Origin: Xanthomonas hyacinthi
Lineage (GTDB): Bacteria; Pseudomonadota; Gammaproteobacteria; Xanthomonadales; Xanthomonadaceae
Direction of reading: 5' to 3'
NCBI RefSeq assembly: GCF_009769165.1
Contig: NZ_CP043476.1
Coordinates: 4,854,646-4,918,645, forward strand
DNA: 64,000 bases
The notes under the pieces: model-generated
Database searches by the model: none
The model's input: the letters and a program-made list of their open reading frames with translations, nothing else
Told to the model about the DNA's origin: nothing
Shown: in pieces, positions 7,895-15,254 of the stretch
How the letters are laid out: every line of letters begins with the position of its first letter
How positions within the stretch are numbered: position 1 is the stretch's first letter
Translations under genes and position numbers: made by a program

Positions 7895-9868
7895 TTACGC
7901 CGACGGCGGCAGCGGCGCGGTGGGTTCGCCCTTCTTGCCGGTGCGGTACAGCAGCCAGCCGACGAAGGCGAGCAGCACCAGGCCATACCACTGATTCAGA
8001 TGGTAGGCCTCAGGGAGCGCAAGCACGTCCTTGTTATTGGTAATCACGATCGGAAGCGCGATGCCGATGCCCATCAATGCCTCGCCGGTGATCAGTCCGG
8101 CGGCGAACAACACGCCGGGACGGTGCACGCGGTCGCGGCCGTCTTCGTCGTCAGCACGGATCTTGTGGAAGCGCTCGACCAGATGGCTGATCAGGCCTCC
8201 CAGGAAGATCGGCACCATCAGTTCCAGCGGCAGGTAGATACCGATCGCCGCGGCCAGCACCGGCACGCGGAAGCGCTTGCCCGACTTTTTCAGCCACTCG
8301 TCAAAAGCGATGATCGCTGCGCCGACGCCGCCGCCGATGGCAATCATCGTCCAGGGCAGATCGCCGCCGAACAAGCCCTTGGCGACAGAAGCCATCAGCA
8401 TCGCTTGCGGCGCCGGCAGGGTCTTGCTGCCGATGCCATAGGCCTCTGCCAGCAGGTTCAGCACAGGTGCCATGATGAGCGCGCAGGAGAACGCGCCAAT
8501 GGCCAGCATCAACTGCTGTTTCCACGGCGTGGCGCCGACCAGGTAACCCGTCTTCAGATCCTGCAGGTTGTCGCCGCCCACCGCTGCAGCGCAGCACACC
8601 ACTGCGCCGATCATGATCGCCGCGACCGCGCCGATCGGCGCACCGCCGATGCCCACCGGTGCCAGCCCGCTCTTGCCCAGCAGCAGCACCAGCACCGCCG
8701 AGGCGAACAGGATGGTGGAGATGGTGATGCCCGAGACCGGATTGTTCGACGAGCCGATCAGGCCGGCCAGGTAGCCGGACACCGACACGAACAGGAAGCC
8801 GGCGACGATCATGATGATGGTCATCGGGATGCTGACATGCCACTGGCCGACGATGGCCTGGTACAGGCCCAGCAGCGGCAGCGTGCACAGCAGCAGCGCC
8901 ACCAGCATCCACTTCATCGGCAGGTCGCGGTCGGTCTCGGCGACCACCGTGCCGGCGGTGCTCTTGCGCGCGGCGGCGAAGCCGCTCCTGACCCCGGACA
9001 GCAGCGACTTGCGCAGCGAGAACAGCGTCCACACGCCACCGACCAGCATCGCGCCCACGCCCAGGTAGCGCACCTTCGCAGCCCAGATGCCGAATGCGGC
9101 CGCGGCCGCCGGCGCACTGGCCAGGCTCTGCGCCAGCGCCGGGTCCGAGCCCATGAAGAACTGCTGGTACAGCGGAATGGCGATGTGCCAGGACAGGATC
9201 GAACCGGACAGCACCACGATGCCGACGTTGAGCCCGACGATGTAGCCCACGCCAAGCAGCGCCGGCGACAGGTTGGTGCCGACGTAGCCGACCAGCTTGC
9301 TGCTGCCCAGGTAGGTGGCCTGCGCCCAGGTATCGGGAATCACCCGCAGGCCGCTGGCCGCGGCGAGCTTGACCAGCCCGCCGATGGTCGCCGACAGCGC
9401 CAGGATCTTCAGCCCCGGCCCCGGATTGTCGCCGGCCTTGAGCACCTCGGCGGCGGCCTTTCCTTCGGGGAACGGCAGCGGGTCCTCGACGATCATCGAG
9501 CGCCGCAGCGGCACCGAGAACAGCACCCCGAGCAGGCCGCCCATGCCGGCGATGCCGAGCACCCACCAGTACCTGAAGTCCGGCCAGTAGCCCATGATCA
9601 CCAGCGCCGGGATGGTGAAGATCACCCCCGCGGCGATCGACGAACCGGCCGAGGCGCCGGTCTGCACGATGTTGTTCTCCAGGATGGTGCCGCCGCCGAG
9701 CAGGCGCAGCACGCCCATCGACACCACCGCCGCCGGGATCGCGGTGGCGATGGTCAGGCCGGCGAACAGCCCCAGGTAGGCATTGGCGGCCGACAGCACG
9801 ACGGCCAGCACGATCGCCAGCACGACCGCGCGGAAAGTGAGCTGACGCGGCGCAGCAGCGTTGTTCAT
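7895..9868 (-). CDS. OPT-family oligopeptide transporter
   Basis: 657 residues with about fifteen hydrophobic segments. Typical OPT-family stretches are AYLGLFAGLTIATAIPAA near residue 30, the envelope-facing GASAGSSIAAGVIFTIPAL near residue 75 and NNPVSGITISTIL near residue 400. Members take up short peptides or metal chelates with proton symport; the bacterial branch is poorly characterised. The gene is monocistronic or leads to the S9 peptidase, with a strong hairpin in between. Start chosen at MNNAAAPRQ because the longer frame runs through repeat DNA. Confidence 0.9.
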   Translation of the reverse strand: MNNAAAPRQLTFRAVVLAIVLAVVLSAANAYLGLFAGLTIATAIPAAVVSMGVLRLLGGGTILENNIVQTGASAGSSIAAGVIFTIPALVIMGYWPDFRYWWVLGIAGMGGLLGVLFSVPLRRSMIVEDPLPFPEGKAAAEVLKAGDNPGPGLKILALSATIGGLVKLAAASGLRVIPDTWAQATYLGSSKLVGYVGTNLSPALLGVGYIVGLNVGIVVLSGSILSWHIAIPLYQQFFMGSDPALAQSLASAPAAAAAFGIWAAKVRYLGVGAMLVGGVWTLFSLRKSLLSGVRSGFAAARKSTAGTVVAETDRDLPMKWMLVALLLCTLPLLGLYQAIVGQWHVSIPMTIIMIVAGFLFVSVSGYLAGLIGSSNNPVSGITISTILFASAVLVLLLGKSGLAPVGIGGAPIGAVAAIMIGAVVCCAAAVGGDNLQDLKTGYLVGATPWKQQLMLAIGAFSCALIMAPVLNLLAEAYGIGSKTLPAPQAMLMASVAKGLFGGDLPWTMIAIGGGVGAAIIAFDEWLKKSGKRFRVPVLAAAIGIYLPLELMVPIFLGGLISHLVERFHKIRADDEDGRDRVHRPGVLFAAGLITGEALMGIGIALPIVITNNKDVLALPEAYHLNQWYGLVLLAFVGWLLYRTGKKGEPTAPLPPSA

Positions 9869-9960
9869 GGTGACCCCTGAAACGGCAAAAACGTTTTCCA
9901 AGCTAGCGTCTGGACCCAGGCAAGTCCAGCATCGCGGCGCCCAGCTCGTGGCATATGTCT

Positions 9961-9990
9961 GGGAGGCGGGGATTGGGGATTGGGGATTGG
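9961..9990. repeat. GGGATT-type repeat, regular units
   Basis: Three consecutive GGGGATT units, the most regular copy of this dispersed family in the window. Confidence 0.65.
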
Positions 9991-10022
9991 CAAATGCAGC
10001 GGCGCCTCGGCTGCCGACGGTC

Positions 10023-10099
10023 AGCCCCTCTCCCACCGGGAGAGGGGTTGGGGTGAGGGTACGGAGCGAAGCTTCGCGCTGTGTCGATCCCATGAGGCT
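10023..10099 (+). repeat. 77-bp direct repeat, copy A
   Basis: Starts with a small palindrome AGCCCCTCTCCCACCGGGAG and ends CCCATGAGGCT. Copy B (10164-10240) has the same length and the same two ends with scattered substitutions. Confidence 0.75.
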
Positions 10100-10163
10100 T
10101 CGCCCACACCCTCATCCGCCCCTGCGGGGCACCTTCTCCCGCGGGGAGAAGGAACCGCCGGCT

Positions 10164-10240
10164 AGCCCCTCTCCCCCCCGGGAGAGGGGTGGGGGTGAGG
10201 GTCCGGACGCAGCCTCGCGCTGTTTCCACCCCATGAGGCT
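10164..10240 (+). repeat. 77-bp direct repeat, copy B
   Basis: Second copy of the element at 10023-10099; same palindrome at the left end and CCCATGAGGCT at the right end, with differences in the middle. Looks like a non-autonomous intergenic element present in two copies. Confidence 0.75.
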
Positions 10241-10403
10241 ACTGCCTCCCCGGCACAGCCGGGGGGACTCCGTGACGGGCTTTCTCGGTAAGGCCTGATG
10301 AGCGAAAGAGCGCACGTGGCGGCGCCGGCCCGGCGGCTCGGCTGCCGCTGTGGCTCGCCGGGCAGCGAGATACGTCCTCCTGGATCCTGCGTGCGTTCCG
10401 GTC

Positions 10404-11594
10404 TCAGCGCGCGCCCAGCAGCGCACCGCGCTGGGTCAGGTGCGCGGCGATCGCGCGCTTGAACGGCGCCACCCGGTCGGCCACGCGCAATGCCGCGTTG
10501 CGCAGCACGCGTGCCGGCAGGCGGTCGTCGGTGTACAGCGCGGCGATCGCATTGGTTGCCTCGTACAGCGCACGCGTGGCCAGGCGGTGGCCGCGCTCGT
10601 AGCCGGCCAGCAGCGCCGGCGCGGCGATATCGCGGCCCTGCGCGGCTGCCGCGTGCAGCGCGCGCGCCAGCCGCGCCTGGCTCTGCAGGCCGAAATTGAA
10701 GCCGTGCGCGGTCACCGGATGCATGCCTACCGCGGCGTCGCCGATCAGCGCGTAGCGCTTGCCGACGAAGCGCTGCGCGTACACCGCCACCAGCGGATAC
10801 GCCTGCGGCCGCACGATCGGGGTCATCGCGCCAAGCCGGTGCTCGAAGCGGGCGCTGATCTCCGCGCCCAGTGCGGCGGCGTCCATGTCCAGCAGCGCCT
10901 GCGCGCGATCCGGCGGCAGGGTCAGCACCGCCGAGGCCTGGTTGCCGTGCAGCGGCAGCAGCGCCAGGGTCTGGCCGTAGCCGAACCACTCCCAGGCGGT
11001 GTGGTGGTGCGGGCGTTCGTGGCGCACCCGGCACACCAGCATGCTGCGGCCGAAATCGCGCATCTGCGCGCCGATGCCGCGCATGCGCCGGGTACTGGAG
11101 AAGCGGCTGTCGGCCGCCACCACCAGACGCGCGCGCAAGGTGTCGCCATTGGACAGGCTCAACTGCGCCTGGCTGTCGTCGCAGCGCAGCGCCTGCACCG
11201 ACACCCCGTCGAGCAGGCGCAGGCCCGGTTGCGCCTGCACCGCGGCGAACGCGGCGCGACGGAGCAGGTGGTTGGGCACCAGCCAGCCCAGGTCGCCGCG
11301 GCGATCCTGGCTCGCGGCGAAGGTCAACGCGAACGGCGAGGAGCCGTTCATCACCCGCGCATCGCGCAGCGGCGCGATCGCGTCCGGATCGATCCGCGAC
11401 CACAGGTCCAATTGCTCCAGCAGCGTGCGCGAGGCGTGGGTCAGCGCGATCTCGCGGCCATCGAAGGCGGCCTCGGCCAGGGCGGTGCGCGGTTGCGGCT
11501 CGATCAGCGCCAGCGACAGCCCGCTGCCGGCCAGCGAACGCGCGAAACACAGGCCCGCCGGACCGGCACCGACGATGGCGATATCCACATGCAT
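10404..11594 (-). CDS. ubiM: FAD-dependent ubiquinone hydroxylase, UbiM-like
   Basis: 396 residues of the UbiH/UbiF/UbiM flavin monooxygenase family. The FAD-binding GXGXXG is at residues 9-14 (GAGPAG), the middle motif at 161-166 (ADSRFS) and the second FAD motif at 285 onward, GDAAVGMHPVTAHGFNFGLQ. The VGMHPVTAHGFN form, in place of the UbiH/F form with AGQG, is what I associate with UbiM, a hydroxylase of the ubiquinone ring that can act at several positions. Confidence in the superfamily is high, in the exact enzyme moderate. The start was set at MHVDIAIVGAG so the dinucleotide fold begins at once. Confidence 0.8.
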   Translation of the reverse strand: MHVDIAIVGAGPAGLCFARSLAGSGLSLALIEPQPRTALAEAAFDGREIALTHASRTLLEQLDLWSRIDPDAIAPLRDARVMNGSSPFALTFAASQDRRGDLGWLVPNHLLRRAAFAAVQAQPGLRLLDGVSVQALRCDDSQAQLSLSNGDTLRARLVVAADSRFSSTRRMRGIGAQMRDFGRSMLVCRVRHERPHHHTAWEWFGYGQTLALLPLHGNQASAVLTLPPDRAQALLDMDAAALGAEISARFEHRLGAMTPIVRPQAYPLVAVYAQRFVGKRYALIGDAAVGMHPVTAHGFNFGLQSQARLARALHAAAAQGRDIAAPALLAGYERGHRLATRALYEATNAIAALYTDDRLPARVLRNAALRVADRVAPFKRAIAAHLTQRGALLGAR

Positions 11595-11749
11595 TGCTGC
11601 GCTTCCCGTATCAGACGCGGCCAGCATAAACCCGCCGCGGCGTGCGGCATTGATCTGGATCAGCGCTGCGGCAACGGGTCGCAGCGCGGTGCGTCAGGCA
11701 GCCGCTGCCGCCGCGCCGCGCGCCATCGCGCAAGGCTGCCCATGCAGCT

Positions 11750-12139
11750 TCAGAACAACGCCCACACCAACTGCAGGATCGACCACAGCGACACCACCCA
11801 CACCAGGCTGCGCAGGTAGGGCACGCCGGCCGCATACAGCGGCACGTAGGCCAGCCGCGCCCAGAAATACAGCTGCGCGGCCAGCGCGGTATGCGCACTG
11901 CCCTTGCCCATCGCCACCACCGCCAGCGCCGCGGCGGCAAAGAACGGGAAGGTCTCCAGAAAGTTGCGCAGCGCGCGCTCCAGGCGCCCGGCCACGCCGG
12001 CGGGCGGCGCCTGCGGCGCGTCGCGCGCGCCGGCATTCCACTTCAGGCCGCGCTGCGCGGTGACGAACGCGGCGGCCAACAGCAACTGCACGATCCCGAG
12101 CAGGATCGCCCAGGCCAGCATGCGGATTTCGATACTCAT
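11750..12139 (-). CDS. MAPEG-family membrane protein
   Basis: 129 residues with four hydrophobic segments (about 7-28, 62-77, 85-104, 108-128). The layout and the conserved stretch RGLKWNAGARD, followed by RLERALRNFLETFPFFA, fit bacterial MAPEG proteins, the family of eicosanoid and glutathione-metabolising membrane enzymes; the bacterial members like this one have no known substrate. It lies 49 bases downstream of a DUF4019-type gene on the same strand and may be cotranscribed. Confidence 0.85.
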   Translation of the reverse strand: MSIEIRMLAWAILLGIVQLLLAAAFVTAQRGLKWNAGARDAPQAPPAGVAGRLERALRNFLETFPFFAAAALAVVAMGKGSAHTALAAQLYFWARLAYVPLYAAGVPYLRSLVWVVSLWSILQLVWALF

Positions 12140-12188
12140 CAGGACCTCGGGCAAGTGTGGAAAACGAAGCGCGACGCGCGCGCCAGGG

Positions 12189-12764
12189 TCAGTTCGGTGG
12201 ACCGACGTGGTAGCCGACCAGGCGCCAGGTCGTGTCCTCGTCCAGGCGCAGCGAGACCAGCTCGCGCACCGGCTGCGGCGCATTGGCGAAACGGCTGGGG
12301 AAACTGATGTTGACGTAGACCCCCGGCGGCACCTGCGAACCGGCCGCGTACTGCACCCGCGCCACGCTGGCGACGCCGCGGCCGAGCAGCGCGCCGAGCA
12401 GCGCGCGGTCGGCATCGACCTGACGCACGAACGCCTCGCGCGCGACCGCCTTCTTCGCCACCGCCGATGCGCCATCCCACAGTTCGCCGCTGCGTCCGGC
12501 ATCGACCAGCTGCGCGGCGCGCAAGCCGGCCTGCGCCATCTGCGCGTCCTGCTTGGACAGCGGCCCCGGCGCGGCAGGGTCCGCATGCTTGGACGCGGCA
12601 GGCTTGGCGGCGACCGGCTTGGGCGCTGCGGGTGGAGTCGCAGGCTGAGTGGTCGCAGGCGGCGTCGGTGCAGTCTGCGCCAGCGCCGCAAACACGACGG
12701 CGCACAGCAGTGCGGGCAGCAGGCGGAACGACATGGGCATCGGCGTGGGCATCGGCGTGGGCAT
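12189..12764 (-). CDS. Exported DUF4019-type protein
   Basis: About 181-191 residues. A signal peptide (MSFRLLPALLCAVVFAALA) is followed by an alanine/proline/lysine-rich linker (about 45 residues) and a C-terminal domain whose segments RAAQLVDAGRSGELWDGAS and LRLDEDTTWRLVGYHV match DUF4019, a family of exported proteins without known function. The start is uncertain: a 12-base repeat (GGCATCGGCGTG) gives ATG codons at 12764, 12752, 12740 and 12734 in one frame, and none has a clear ribosome-binding site; 12734 directly opens the signal peptide. Confidence 0.75.
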   Translation of the reverse strand: MPTPMPTPMPMSFRLLPALLCAVVFAALAQTAPTPPATTQPATPPAAPKPVAAKPAASKHADPAAPGPLSKQDAQMAQAGLRAAQLVDAGRSGELWDGASAVAKKAVAREAFVRQVDADRALLGALLGRGVASVARVQYAAGSQVPPGVYVNISFPSRFANAPQPVRELVSLRLDEDTTWRLVGYHVGPPN

Positions 12765-12979
12765 CGTGCAGGCAGCGCGACAGCGGCGGGGCCGCAGTCT
12801 ACGCCGGCCGGCCGTGCGTGCGCGTGCAGCGACGCTCATGGCTCCTCGCCCGGCGCGGCTGCGGCCACCGGCACTGCATGGCGCTGCTGGTGCCAGGCGT
12901 GCCGGCTGCGACTGAAACCACCCCGGCGTTCCCGAAGGCTGCTTGGGTTGAGTCGCGCCGACATGGCGGACTCCGGGAC

Positions 12980-13227
12980 TTGCGCAGCGTAGTCGGCCTC
13001 GGCCGGCGGGATGTTTCCGATCGCCCCCAGCTGTCGGCAGTGGTTGAACCCGTCGACCCCGTTGAGCATGGCCCACTCGGCCTCGTCGCGCGTGCGCCAG
13101 GACGATTTCCGATGGATCGCTTCGGCCTTGTAGGGCCGTTGCTGGTCTCGGCCAGCGCATTGGCGCAGGAGTCGCCCACGCTGCCCACGGAGGGCCCCAG
13201 GCCGGCCTGCGCGCGCTTCTGAGCCAT
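12980..13227 (-). pseudogene. Decayed IS3-family transposase (orfB) fragment
   Basis: Two minus-strand frames join into the C-terminal part of an IS3-type DDE transposase. Frame one (13149-13227) reads GPSVGSVGDSCANALAET, frame two (12980-13141) reads YKAEAIHRKSSWRTRDEAEW and later QLGAIGNIPPAEADYAAQ. Both match the conserved end of the family, but a frameshift near 13145 separates them, the family's DNALAE aspartate is replaced (CANALAE), and the rest of the element including its ends is gone. It marks an old insertion. Confidence 0.85.
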
Positions 13228-13307
13228 ATAACCACTGCGGCCACCGCCGTGCGGCAGCGACGGCGGCCGGGCCGCAGGACCCGGCCGTTGCAGGATCGGA
13301 TCGCGGG

Positions 13308-13694
13308 TCAGGCCTGCTTCGGATCCGGACCGTAGGCATTGGCGCCCTTGGCGCCTTCCATGAACATGAAGACCAGCACCACCACGCCGCCCAGGTAGGG
13401 GATCAGGCCCAGCAGCACGTACCAGCCGGACTTGCCCTGGTCGTGGAAGCGGCGCACCTGCACCGCCAGCGACGGCACCAGCACTGCGAGCGAATACAGG
13501 CACACCAGCACGAACGCGGCCATCGACAGCGCACTGGTGCCGTTCTGGCCACCGAAGCCGCCGCCGATACCGATCAACACCATCAGCACCGTGATCACCA
13601 CGATGTTCAACAGCGTGAACATCCAATATTCCTTGCGCCGCGAACGCCCGGAAAAATCCGCGTAGCGCTTGAGCGGCATCAACATCCAATCCAT
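13308..13694 (-). CDS. DUF805 family membrane protein
   Basis: 128 residues. The N-terminal motif RYADFSGRSRRKEYWMFTL and the central RRFHDQGKSGWYVLLGLIP are the signature of DUF805, small inner-membrane proteins with four helices, of unknown function. The C-terminal GAKGANAYGPDPK is also typical. Start at MDWMLMPLKRY. The decayed transposase lies directly downstream. Confidence 0.92.
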   Translation of the reverse strand: MDWMLMPLKRYADFSGRSRRKEYWMFTLLNIVVITVLMVLIGIGGGFGGQNGTSALSMAAFVLVCLYSLAVLVPSLAVQVRRFHDQGKSGWYVLLGLIPYLGGVVVLVFMFMEGAKGANAYGPDPKQA

Positions 13695-13777
13695 TGTGTT
13701 TCCTTTTTTTCGAACCGCTGCCTCACTGCAGCGGGCGGCATGGTGGCATAAACCCTGCCGCATGGAAACACCTCCAG

Positions 13778-15163
13778 CTACGCGCTCGCCGCCTCCAGCG
13801 CCTGCGCCAGGCGCTCCACTGCGATCACTTCCATGCCCTTGACCACGCCGGTCTTGGGCGCATTGGCCTTGGGCACGATGGCGCGCTTGAAGCCGTGCGT
13901 GGCCGCTTCGCGCAACCGGTCCTCGCCGTTGGGCACCGGGCGGATCTCCCCGGACAGGCCGACCTCGCCGAAGGCGATGGTCTTCTCCGCCAGCGGCCGG
14001 TCGCGCAGCGAGGACAGCACCGCCAGCAGCACCGGCAGATCGGCCGCGGTCTCCTGCACGCGGATGCCGCCGACCACGTTGACGAACACGTCCTGGTCGC
14101 CGACCACGATGCCGCCGTGGCGGTGCAGCACCGCCAGCAGCATCGCCAGCCGGTTCTGCTCCAGGCCCACCGCCACCCGCCGCGGATTGGACAGCGGCGA
14201 GGCATCGACCAGCGCCTGCACTTCCACCATCAGCGGCCGCGTGCCTTCGCGCGTCACCATCACGCAACTGCCGGGCTGGTTGGCGCTGCTACCGGACAGG
14301 AAGATCGCCGACGGGTTGGAGACCTCCTTCAGCCCCTTCTCGCCCATCGCGAACACGCCCAGCTCGTTGACCGCGCCGAAGCGGTTCTTGAACGCGCGCA
14401 GCAGGCGGAAGCGGCTGCCGCTCTCGCCCTCGAAATACAGCACCGCATCGACCATGTGCTCGAGCACGCGCGGCCCGGCGATGCCGCCTTCCTTGGTGAC
14501 ATGGCCGACCAGGAACACCGCGGTGCCGGTCTCCTTGGCGTAGCGCACCAGCCGCGCCGCGCTCTCGCGCACCTGGCTGACCGAACCTGGCGCGGCGGTC
14601 AGCGACTCGGTCCACAGGGTCTGCACCGAATCGGCCACGATCAGCTTGGGCCGCGCCGCACTGGCGTGCTGCAGGATCTGCTCGATGCCGGTCTCGGCCA
14701 GCGCGTTGAGGCCGTCCAGCGGCAGATCCAGGCGCACCGCGCGGCCGGCGACCTGGGCCAGCGATTCCTCGCCGGTCACGTACAGCACCGGCAGCGTGCC
14801 GGCCATCTTCGCCAGCGCCTGCAGCAGCAGCGTCGACTTGCCGATGCCCGGGTCGCCGCCGATCAGCACCACCGCGCCTTCGACCAGGCCACCGCCGAGC
14901 ACCCGGTCGAACTCGCCGATGCCGGTGGACACGCGCGCCTGGTCGCGATGCTCCACGTCCTTGAGCGCGGTGATCTTCGGCGCCTCGGTCTTGCCGGCCC
15001 AGCCGCTGCGCCGCGCCGCGGCCGGCGCCTTCGCCGCCGACGCGCTTTCCAGCACGATCTCGCTCAGCGAATTCCACGCCCCGCACTCGGCGCACTGGCC
15101 CTGCCACTTGCTGTATTCGGCGCCACAGTCGCCGCAGACATAGGCAGTCTTGGCCTTGGCCAT
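13778..15163 (-). CDS. radA: DNA repair protein RadA
   Basis: 461 residues, full length. An N-terminal zinc finger uses C10, C13, C24 and C27. The RecA-like ATPase core has a Walker A at residues 102-111 (GGDPGIGKST), the RadA-specific KNRFG motif near residue 260 and a C-terminal Lon-protease-like domain without the active serine, ending in LRDRPLAEKTIAFGEVGLSG and beyond. RadA promotes branch migration of recombination intermediates. Start at MAKAKTAYVCGDCG. It is followed on the same strand by a DUF805 gene, 83 bases away; functional linkage is not evident. Confidence 0.97.
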   Translation of the reverse strand: MAKAKTAYVCGDCGAEYSKWQGQCAECGAWNSLSEIVLESASAAKAPAAARRSGWAGKTEAPKITALKDVEHRDQARVSTGIGEFDRVLGGGLVEGAVVLIGGDPGIGKSTLLLQALAKMAGTLPVLYVTGEESLAQVAGRAVRLDLPLDGLNALAETGIEQILQHASAARPKLIVADSVQTLWTESLTAAPGSVSQVRESAARLVRYAKETGTAVFLVGHVTKEGGIAGPRVLEHMVDAVLYFEGESGSRFRLLRAFKNRFGAVNELGVFAMGEKGLKEVSNPSAIFLSGSSANQPGSCVMVTREGTRPLMVEVQALVDASPLSNPRRVAVGLEQNRLAMLLAVLHRHGGIVVGDQDVFVNVVGGIRVQETAADLPVLLAVLSSLRDRPLAEKTIAFGEVGLSGEIRPVPNGEDRLREAATHGFKRAIVPKANAPKTGVVKGMEVIAVERLAQALEAASA

Positions 15164-15254
15164 CGGGTTGGTTCTCAATGCGGGGAATGCGCAGGATAGA
15201 CGCAACGCGTCGCGGCGGACGAGACCGACGCGACGCGGCGGACCGCCGCCTGGA

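Larger units (their letters stand above)
9869..10403. other. Repeat-filled intergenic region
   Basis: 535 bases without a believable gene. It holds a GGGATT-type run (9961-9990), two direct 77-bp repeats (10023 and 10164) separated by related inverted material with CCTTCTCCCGCGGGGAGAAGG near 10132, and then plain GC-rich sequence up to the UbiM-like gene. ORFs crossing it are made of repeat DNA. Confidence 0.7.

Noticed and set aside
5630..9880. A 1416-residue plus-strand open frame over the S9 peptidase and OPT genes
   Set aside because: Antisense to two clear minus-strand genes; low-complexity His/Arg/Gln composition typical of high-GC shadow frames.
10023..10240. CRISPR array
   Set aside because: Only two copies, 77 bases long, diverged, with related inverted sequence between; not a repeat-spacer pattern.
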